A stretch of 5,698 nt of DNA from Thermoplasmata archaeon (GTDB lineage Archaea > Thermoplasmatota > Penumbrarchaeia > Penumbrarchaeales > Penumbrarchaeaceae). The position numbers were made by a program, and so were the translations under genes. The stretch lies in contig JAGLEG010000247.1 in the NCBI GenBank assembly GCA_023145185.1, forward strand, positions 1-5,698. The letters run 5' to 3'. Numbering within the stretch: the stretch's first letter is position 1; each line of letters opens with the position of its first letter. The notes beneath the pieces are model-generated. The model was not told the DNA's origin. It made no database searches and saw nothing but the letters and a program-made list of their open reading frames with translations. Positions 1-5,600 of this stretch are shown piece after piece.

Positions 1-1420
1 AATTCACCTTGGTAATAAACACATCATAACCACCATTGAATGTTGAGTCATATGTCCCCGATGTTGTAGGAAAATCATTATCTGTATCAATAGTTCTTCC
101 AGTCACATAGGCATTACCGCTGGAATCAATGGCAATACCATAACCACTGTCAGAACTGGACCCGCCGATGAATGTTGAATAGATAAGGGAGGACCCAGTT
201 GCATTCAGCTTGGTCACAAATACATCAGTATAACCATTATGTATTCTGTCATAAGCCCCTGTTGTTGTTGGATAATCTGTCGTAGAATCAGAGGTAAAAC
301 CAGTCAGATATGCATTACCACTTGAGTCGAAGGCAATACTTCTTCCCTCATCGGTTTTGGACCCACCGAGGAAGGTTGAATAGACCAGAGAAGAGCCAGC
401 TGAATTTAGCTTTGTGACAAACACATCTGAACCACCGTTGAAAGTTTTGTCGTAAGCCCCTGTTGTTGTTGGATAATCTGTCGTAGAAACATAAGTTTGG
501 CCGGTCACATATGCATTGCCACTTGAATCAACATCAATATTATATCCATAGTCACCACTATTTCCTCCGATGAATGTTGAATAGATCAGTGGGTCAATAA
601 CAACTCCACGGGAACGGTCATATGATCCCAGTTCAAAGCCAAAATGATCCCTATTTATTAATTTGAAATCGATATCTATTCCCACATTTTCCGAATCACC
701 ATAGAATGCGATCAATCCCGAATCAAGAATGTCCCGGTATTCTGTTCCTATCACAAGATCGCCACTTTCATCAATTACAATATCTGTATTTCCTTCGATC
801 CTGAACTGTATCAAACCTGGATCGGCTTCAGGTGAGAGGACGATATCATATTTCACATTCCCATCCTTTAGCCTGTAGACTATATCTATTCCATCCCATA
901 CCTCAGGAAAGACGATCTCGTTGTAATTGGGGATATCTGTGTACCAATGATCCGGGTCACTTCCCTTGAAGTAGTTGGTGTTCCACGAACATTTCCCCCT
1001 TCCATATGGCACCATCTTATTTGCATCGACAAAGGAATATTTCAGGACAACACCTTTTTCATAGAATGAATCAGGCGTATCCTCTTCGAATGGATCCATG
1101 AGCTCCCTCTTTTCCTTTTCATCTTCAAAGACAGGTTCAAGTTCACGGAATCTCATCAGAACAGCATCAGGAAGAAAATGGATGTCGCCGCTTGTTGAGT
1201 AGAATAGTGATTCCGATCCAATCATTTGCCCATCATTCTGTATGAAATAATTTGAAGAAAGTGAATCAAATTGTTTAAGGGTCTGTTCTTCATTATTATC
1301 CGAAAGTAGAATTTCATTGGTCAATTCTACAGCTTCAACACCTTGCGGAAATATCGTCATTAATGGTGAGAAGGTCATGAGTATTGAAATCGCTAATGTT
1401 ATCTTGAAATGGGGTCTCAT
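1..1420 (-). CDS. Secreted SBBP (beta-propeller) repeat protein, C-terminus cut off by window edge
   Basis: The frame is open from ATG at 1420 to the left edge (473 complete codons). Residues 1-30 form a signal peptide: a basic start (MRPHFK), a hydrophobic core, and a likely cut after VEA near residue 30. Residues ~55-270 match the domain that usually precedes SBBP repeats (DUF7948-like): FIQNDGQ, then HWYTDIPNYNEIVFPEVWDG, then GIDIVYR, then SPEADPGLIQFRIEG. From residue 280 come repeats starting YSTF(I/L)GG, with DSSGNAY(V/L)TG and DVF(V/I)TK(L/V)N. Such proteins are exported and the repeats are thought to form beta-propeller blades; no enzymatic role is implied. A GAGAGG Shine-Dalgarno-like site lies 9 nt before the ATG, supporting this start. 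The gene diverges from the central repeat block. Family assignment is from memory of motifs; the partner or substrate is unknown. Confidence 0.9.
   Translation of the reverse strand, partial: MRPHFKITLAISILMTFSPLMTIFPQGVEAVELTNEILLSDNNEEQTLKQFDSLSSNYFIQNDGQMIGSESLFYSTSGDIHFLPDAVLMRFRELEPVFEDEKEKRELMDPFEEDTPDSFYEKGVVLKYSFVDANKMVPYGRGKCSWNTNYFKGSDPDHWYTDIPNYNEIVFPEVWDGIDIVYRLKDGNVKYDIVLSPEADPGLIQFRIEGNTDIVIDESGDLVIGTEYRDILDSGLIAFYGDSENVGIDIDFKLINRDHFGFELGSYDRSRGVVIDPLIYSTFIGGNSGDYGYNIDVDSSGNAYVTGQTYVSTTDYPTTTGAYDKTFNGGSDVFVTKLNSAGSSLVYSTFLGGSKTDEGRSIAFDSSGNAYLTGFTSDSTTDYPTTTGAYDRIHNGYTDVFVTKLNATGSSLIYSTFIGGSSSDSGYGIAIDSSGNAYVTGRTIDTDNDFPTTSGTYDSTFNGGYDVFITKVN
2..583 (-). repeat. Three tandem 201-nt SBBP coding repeats
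   Basis: The three units begin at the YSTF codons near 583, 382 and 181, a period of 67 residues (201 nt). The third is incomplete (60 residues). Each carries the order YSTF(I/L)GG, (D/F/I)DSSGNAY, TDYPTT or NDFPTT, then a segment reading NGGSDVFVTKLN or close to it, and ends SSL. DNA identity is high in blocks, for example a shared stretch around 455-482 and 250-277, which points to recent duplication or gene conversion. Confidence 0.9.
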
Positions 1421-1429
1421 GCTGTTTTG

Positions 1430-1475
1430 CCTCTCGTCTACTTCTGACTTAGATGTGTGAGAAAATATTTTAAGA
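1430..1475 (-). promoter_or_regulatory. Probable promoter and RBS of the SBBP gene
   Basis: Read on the minus strand, an AT-rich TATA-like segment (AAAATATTTT, 1463-1472) lies about 45 nt before the ATG at 1420. A GAGAGG ribosome-binding-like site at 1435-1430 leaves a 9-nt spacer. A start of transcription ~25 nt after the TATA element would give a short ~20-nt leader containing the RBS. This is inferred from archaeal promoter spacing. Confidence 0.5.
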
Positions 1476-1506
1476 TATGGTAGATGGCCCTCAATATAAT
1501 AGTGTA

Positions 1507-1516
1507 GGCATCAGGA
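1507..1516 (+). repeat. Degenerate copy of the tRNA-Gly 3'-end motif
   Basis: GGCATCAGGA differs at one base from GGCATCGGGA, the complement of the tRNA-Gly 3' end at 2299-2308. It is the leftmost of five such copies and is directly followed by the T-arm-like CCAAGGTTCGAATCCC. Confidence 0.5.
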
Positions 1517-1517
1517 C

Positions 1518-1580
1518 CCAAGGTTCGAATCCCCATTATCAACAATGTGTTCAAGGAGTTTCATAGGCAGGCATCGGGAT
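1518..1580 (+). repeat. Preamble repeat, copy 1
   Basis: This segment starts CCAAGGTTCGAATCCC, continues through ATCAACAAT, and ends with a 19-nt block (1562-1580) identical to 2148-2166. The same order and spacing recur at 2105-2166. GGTTCGAATCC resembles a tRNA T-arm, but the flanking bases do not pair into a proper 5-bp stem and no tRNA body is present, so it is not a functional tRNA. Confidence 0.75.
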
Positions 1581-1652
1581 CTTGAACATTGCCCACAATC
1601 GACGTTATATCAAATGTTCAAGGTCTTTGAAAAATCTTAGATTTTTCAGACC
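1567..1652 (+). repeat. Hairpin unit 1 (tRNA-end motif plus two stems)
   Basis: The unit opens with GCAGGCATCGGGAT, the complement of the tRNA-Gly 3' end. It then has a perfect 10-bp stem, CTTGAACATT (1581-1590) with AATGTTCAAG (1613-1622), and directly after that a tight hairpin: TGAAAAATC (1628-1636), loop TTA, GATTTTTCA (1640-1648). GGTC (1622-1625) and GACC (1649-1652) can extend the second hairpin across a bulge. No matching right-hand GATGCCTGC is present, so its closing stem is missing or lost. Confidence 0.7.
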
Positions 1653-1799
1653 TGGTTGTTATGTTTGTAACTAATGGTATATTGAACATCCAGATCCAGT
1701 TAAAAATGCTCAAGCATAATCTAATTCATTTTTAGCGTAAATATTCAGTTTCCAGCACAATCGCCTGTGTACCCTCTAATCTGACGAGAAGGGGATGGT

Positions 1800-1915
1800 G
1801 CGGGTACTGGGATGTTCCAGACGGAGATTAATATCATATTTATAGCATCGACGTGAACATAAGGAAAAAACCGTATCTGATCATTTTTAAGCAGTTTTTT
1901 CCTACAGATGCCTGC
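1800..1915 (+). repeat. Three-way-junction element A
   Basis: This is a diverged copy of the element at 2153-2267. The outer stem pairs 1800-1806 (GCGGGTA) with 1909-1915 (TGCCTGC). Two of its pairs are G·U if the plus strand is the RNA, but A/C mismatches if the minus strand is. The second stem is shortened to ATGTTC (1812-1817) with GAACAT (1855-1860). The third stem is perfect: GGAAAAAAC (1863-1871) with GTTTTTTCC (1894-1902) around a 22-nt loop. No start codon with an RBS and no coding bias is visible across it. Confidence 0.75.
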
Positions 1916-1956
1916 ACGAATATAAACATGATGAAAACGAAGTGAAGGCATCGGGA
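1800..1956 (+). repeat. Long direct repeat, left copy
   Basis: Element A, the following spacer (ACGAATATAAACATG...) and the start of unit D align collinearly with 2153-2308, where the same order ends in the intact tRNA-Gly gene. The similarity ends about where the tRNA T-loop would begin. This suggests duplication of an element-spacer-tRNA segment, with the tRNA body in the left copy later replaced or lost. Confidence 0.8.
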
Positions 1957-2021
1957 CATAGGAAAAATGCTTACATTTTTCCTGTGTGTGGAAAAACTAT
2001 GTTTTTCCAAACATTCGATGT
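1947..2021 (+). repeat. Multi-hairpin unit D
   Basis: The unit opens with GGCATCGGGA (1947-1956). A first hairpin is perfect over 10 bp: AGGAAAAATG (1960-1969), loop CTTA, CATTTTTCCT (1974-1983). Four more pairs, one of them T·G, extend it outward. A second hairpin follows at once: TGGAAAAAC (1989-1997), loop TAT, GTTTTTCCA (2001-2009). GCATCG (1948-1953) can pair with CGATGT (2016-2021) to close both into a branched fold. Loops of 3-4 nt contrast with the 22-nt loops of elements A and B. Confidence 0.75.
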
Positions 2022-2068
2022 AGGCATAATTCCTATAGTGCATTATATTTTAAACGGAATTAGCCACA

Positions 2069-2103
2069 CTTGATTCTTCCATGTGTTCATTGGAAGAATC
2101 AAG
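2069..2103 (+). repeat. Perfect 13-bp inverted repeat
   Basis: CTTGATTCTTCCA (2069-2081) and TGGAAGAATCAAG (2091-2103) are exact complements separated by 9 nt. The hairpin abuts preamble copy 2 and overlaps the left arm of the 18-bp inverted repeat. There is no T-run after it, so it does not look like a simple terminator. Confidence 0.8.
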
Positions 2104-2104
2104 A

Positions 2105-2166
2105 CCAAGGTTCGAATCCCTACTCTCAACAATTATTCGAAAAGTTACATAGGCAGGCATCGGGAT
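2105..2166 (+). repeat. Preamble repeat, copy 2
   Basis: This is the partner of 1518-1580. It shares CCAAGGTTCGAATCCC, TCAACAAT and the 19-nt block 2148-2166 that runs into the tRNA-end motif of element B. The middle portion has diverged by substitution with only minor length change. Confidence 0.75.
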
Positions 2167-2267
2167 GTTCCAGACGGAGATTATATGCGCTTATAGGCAA
2201 CGGCTGGAACATATGGAAAAAACCGTATCAAATCATCAATAATCAGTTTTTTCCTACAGATGCCTGC
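2153..2267 (+). repeat. Three-way-junction element B
   Basis: Three perfect 9-bp stems are nested in order. The outer stem is GCAGGCATC (2153-2161) with GATGCCTGC (2259-2267). The first inner stem is ATGTTCCAG (2165-2173) with CTGGAACAT (2204-2212), loop 30 nt. The second inner stem is GGAAAAAAC (2215-2223) with GTTTTTTCC (2246-2254), loop 22 nt. The first seven pairs of the outer stem repeat the acceptor stem of the tRNA-Gly gene 28 nt away, so the element could fold into a small branched RNA or cruciform. It has no protein-coding features. It could be a MITE-like element, a non-coding RNA, or an integration footprint at the tRNA end. Confidence 0.8.
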
Positions 2268-2294
2268 ACGAATAAAAACATTATGAAAACAGAG
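2268..2294 (-). terminator. Probable T-rich terminator after tRNA-Gly
   Basis: Downstream of the tRNA on the minus strand there are two T-tracts, TTTT (2289-2286) and TTTTT (2278-2274). Archaeal transcription usually ends at such tracts. The equivalent spacer at 1916-1944 retains one TTTT tract and a TTTATATT sequence. Confidence 0.45.
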
Positions 2295-2367
2295 TGCAGG
2301 CATCGGGATTCGAACCCGAGTTGAAGGCTTGGAAGGCCTTAGTCATAACCAGCTGGACCATGCCTGC
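2295..2367 (-). tRNA. tRNA-Gly (anticodon UCC)
   Basis: The cloverleaf is complete. Acceptor stem GCAGGCA pairs perfectly with TGCCTGC, followed by discriminator A. The anticodon stem AAGGC/GCCTT closes the loop CTTCCAA, giving anticodon TCC, which reads GGA and GGG. The T-arm is TCGGG, TTCGAAT, CCCGA with five pairs. The D-arm is short, GTC/GAC, with the conserved GG in its loop. The variable loop is short (4 nt), no intron is present and CCA is not encoded, so it must be added by the CCA-adding enzyme. The gene is isolated between the hairpin array and the right-hand protein gene, and its ends are echoed many times in the array. Confidence 0.95.
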
Positions 2368-2387
2368 ATCGATTGGACTGAGTGGAG

Positions 2388-2407
2388 TATAACCATTTGG
2401 TTTAAAA
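2388..2407 (-). promoter_or_regulatory. Candidate TATA elements for tRNA-Gly
   Basis: On the minus strand, TTTTAAA (2407-2401) lies about 34-40 nt and TTATA (2392-2388) about 21-25 nt before the mature 5' end. Given a short 5' leader removed by RNase P, either fits archaeal spacing; the farther one allows a ~10-nt leader. The choice is uncertain. Confidence 0.4.
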
Positions 2408-2617
2408 TCCTTACTATCCTCAATGGTATTTTCTGATGGATACGGCATAATTAGACGGAAAAAGAAACTGCAACGGAATTCGAACCTTGGTCTTGTTTAT
2501 CATTTCCCTGAAATAGTTCTGTTGGAAAACAGATATGATAGATATCAAATGTTTCAATTGCAAATAATTTACATTTCTCTCATCAATAGCTTTGAGTGAG
2601 ATATTCCATTTTTCGTG

Positions 2618-2661
2618 GAAAAAACCTATATACGCAAGAAGTGAATGCGTATTTCGGTGAT
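2618..2661 (+). promoter_or_regulatory. TATA box and RBS of the right-hand surface-protein gene
   Basis: TATATA at 2627-2632 is preceded by an A-rich BRE-like GGAAAAAACC. A start of transcription ~25 nt downstream would fall near 2652-2657, after the GTG at 2641 but before the TTG at 2665. GGTGAT (2656-2661), which matches the anti-Shine-Dalgarno core, sits 3 nt before that TTG. Together they favour TTG 2665 as the start. Confidence 0.5.
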
Positions 2662-2664
2662 TTA

Positions 2665-5600
2665 TTGGGAAGATTAGAATCTCTGCTAATAGCATGGGTA
2701 TTCATCGGGACCTCGGTCCTGGGGATATTTGTATTGGGCGTTGGGCCGACCGAGGGATCAACGGCCACAAGAGCTGCCATCGATGAACCATTCGACGTCA
2801 CATTCTACACTACGGGGGGGGACACCTTCCGACCGGGTGATGGCGATCGATTCTACGTGAATTTGCGCAACTACTATGACGGTAGCGAGTTCGCAGGCTC
2901 ATCAGATCCAGGCAACACCAGCACCGTAAAGGAGGTCCAGATCCATTTTCTGGGTCTTTTCGACGAGAATGAGGACGAGATCACGACCTCTCCCCTGATA
3001 TGGGAGGAGGATCTGGGCTCTTTCTACAATAACGACGGAGACGGCTATGAGATAGCCCAATCAAACAATGAGAACTTCTACGCTGACGTCTCCTCAAATC
3101 AATTGAGCTTTGCGGTCAAGACGAACAACGTTTTCATAGGTGAGCTCAAAATGAGGGCCCGCATTGACTTCAGGTACATGGTAGATTGGGATGGTGGAAC
3201 ACAGTATGACTGGAGCTGGTCATCCCAGGTGACCGACAGGAGCTTCAGGATCAGGAGCTACATTGGAGGAGATGGCTCACCTTACTTTAAGATCTACGCC
3301 TTCGAGGAGAACTTCAATACCGATAATATTCACTCGGGTGCAACCCACAAGAGGTTCGGGATAAGAAGCTTATATTCTCATAGTGGAACCCTCACCGATA
3401 TCGAGGCCGTGGTATCATTCCCCGGGTCTCCAATAGTCGTGGAGGACCCTCTGTTCACCTCATCCTCATTGGCCAACAATATCTTCTGGAGGGTGACGAT
3501 ACCCAAGGATTTCCCACCAGGAGCTCATGAGGTCTCCATACAGATGTCATATCTGAGGAATGGAGAGGAGATCGTTGAGGCACCCGTACTCTACGAGTTC
3601 ATGGTCGAATACACCCCTCTTATCATGCCCCCGGAGTTCAATGATCTGACCTCGCCTCTGTTCACCTTCCAGCAGAACAACATGCCAGATACCATGGAGT
3701 TCCCCGTAACCAACGAGGGAAATGTGGACCTGACGGATGTCGTAGTGGCTCTGGATACAGACAATGCGAAGTATTACGGAAGTGGATCTATATGGTACGA
3801 TGAGAACAGTAATGCCAACGACAGATATGAGCCTCAGGAGTTCGAGATACCAACCCTTGCCGTGGGTGGTTCGTCGACCGTGACCTTCTCCCTGGTCAAC
3901 TTCCTGCCAAGGCTGCCACCGGGCCTCTACAAGCTACCTATCGATTACAAGGTAAAGTACCAGGATACGGGTATTACGGGAAACGTAGTGGAGGAAAAGG
4001 AGGCTGGAGGTTGGGATGAGATCGGCAGATACGAGCACAGGAACATCATGCAGCAGATAGATTATCCCGAGGATAGTAGTGGTACCTATAATCAATACCT
4101 GTTGATCGAGGTGCTACCCGATCCCGCAGGTCCCAATATAAATGGGTATATAGATAGTGGACAGAACCAGTATCCAGGGACCGGAAGCGCGTACATGCGG
4201 CTGAGGGTGTACAATTACGAGATGTATCGGTTCCTGAATCTGGAGTATCATATCCATACGGATGGAGGCTCGCCCTTCTCCTTGCCTTATGCCAGCGGGG
4301 ATGAGAATATGACAACGCTTCCACCGATATACCGCAGTGGCCTTTCGGCCTCTACATCCTCCTCCACCCAGTCGGACACTTTCTACTTCTACGCCAAGAT
4401 ACGGGATGATGCCATGCCCGGGATCAATTTCTTTCAGGTGGACATGGTCGGGTACGATGAGAACTACAATCCGGTGAGCCTGACGTTCACATCGCACATT
4501 CAGCTCAGGGCACGACAGCCATCGTTCAGGCTTCTCAATATCGAGGTGGGAGACATACTGGATGACCGGTCCGTGGAGGTTACAGTGGAGATGCAGAACA
4601 TGGGGCTCGGAGGGGCCAAGAACCTCTCCTGTTTCTTCACCTCATCCTCGACGGGGTTCGTATCTACAGATTCACCTCTGGATATAGGGGCCGTTGGACC
4701 TGACGATATATTCCACTACACCTTCCATTTCAGACCGGATGGTGAAAATAGGTATTTCATTAATTCCTACTCCGGTAACATATATTTCGCATACTTCGAT
4801 GACATTGGAACGTATGACGAGATGTTCTCCGGCAGCAGTCTGTACATAAGGTTCGACATATACCATAAACTGCCAGATATGCGCATTATCAAGGTCGAAG
4901 CGCCCATTGTGGACCGGAACCAGGAGTTCGACGTTGAGTTGACCGTCATGAACTACGGAGGCTCCACCGCGTCTGATATAATGGCCATGGTTCCATACAA
5001 TTCCGCCCTGTTCGAAATTATATCGGAAGAGCAGGACCTTGGAGATCTTGAGCCGGGGGACACGATAACCTTTACCATCACCATGAGGGCAGGTAAGGAG
5101 ATCGGCGATGGGACCACATACTCCTTCACCGTGTTTTTCTCATATTCGGATATTCAGGGAAGGAGCAGGACCTACTCCGAGGCGGAGACCGAATCCTTTT
5201 CGGTGAGGATAAAGGACAGGATCATTCCCTCTGAACAGGTCCAGGTAGTGAAGGATGATGGGCAGATCATCTCCGAGGGAGCGGGGAGCGTAATGCTGGG
5301 AATATTCATTCTGATCGCCGTGTTCATGTTCGCCAGGATGACCAACAACAGGAATGAGGCGAAGGTGACATCGGAGAAGAAAGAGACCCCGGCGAAGGAC
5401 CCGGTCAAGGAGAAGAAGATCGAGATCGAAGAGGATGATGAGGACGAGGATGAGGACGAGGATGAGAACGAGGACGAGGACGAGGACGATGACGAGGACG
5501 AGGACGATGATGACGAGGACGATGCTGACGGTGCGCTGTGTGCCCCAGGCGCGGGGAGCTGGCCCGGGGGACGTCACAAGGACGAGCCGCAGGGCGGTCG

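Larger units (their letters stand above)
2153..2308 (+). repeat. Long direct repeat, right copy
   Basis: This matches 1800-1956: element, spacer and tRNA-end motif in the same order. Here the last part belongs to the intact tRNA-Gly gene, so this copy is likely closer to the ancestral arrangement. Confidence 0.8.
2100..2495. repeat. 396-bp segment bounded by 18-bp perfect inverted repeats
   Basis: CAAGACCAAGGTTCGAAT at 2100-2117 is the exact reverse complement of 2478-2495. The enclosed segment holds preamble copy 2, element B, the spacer and the tRNA-Gly gene. The arms contain the palindrome TTCGAA and a T-arm-like core. No transposase is encoded inside. It could be a small non-autonomous mobile unit or two inverted relics of the same tRNA-like sequence. 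Confidence 0.6.

Noticed and set aside
1..5. EcoRI half-site (AATTC) at the left edge, suggesting a cloned restriction fragment
   Set aside because: An uncut GAATTC lies inside the window at 2476-2481, so a complete EcoRI digest is not supported. A match of five bases at the edge may be chance.
1518..1540. A tRNA gene suggested by GGTTCGAATCC
   Set aside because: The bases flanking the TTCGAAT do not make a 5-bp T-stem, and no acceptor, D or anticodon arms are present. The same holds at 2105-2125 and on the minus strand at 2475-2495.
1863..1902. Intrinsic terminator from GGAAAAAAC/GTTTTTTCC
   Set aside because: The T-run is inside the stem, the loop is 22 nt, and the hairpin is part of a larger repeated fold with no upstream gene to terminate.
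1745..2043. Short minus-strand open frames of 67-68 codons across the hairpin array
   Set aside because: They run through perfect inverted repeats and the tRNA-end motifs, show no recognisable domain or RBS, and overlap each other.
1500..2308. CRISPR array
   Set aside because: The repeats are unequal in length, irregularly spaced (63-377 bp), and carry internal stems; there are no uniform spacers and no cas genes.
2070..2324. 84-codon plus-strand open frame
   Set aside because: It crosses element B and enters the tRNA-Gly gene antisense; its sequence is explained by the repeats.
2420..2801. Minus-strand open frames of 91 and 72 codons
   Set aside because: They have no family signature. They overlap the promoter and signal-peptide region of the well-supported plus-strand gene, and one runs into the inverted-repeat arm.
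5140..5577. 145-codon minus-strand frame rich in Val, Leu and Ile
   Set aside because: It is the antisense shadow of the acidic tract, where GAC/GAG read backward gives GTC/CTC codons; it is not a membrane protein.
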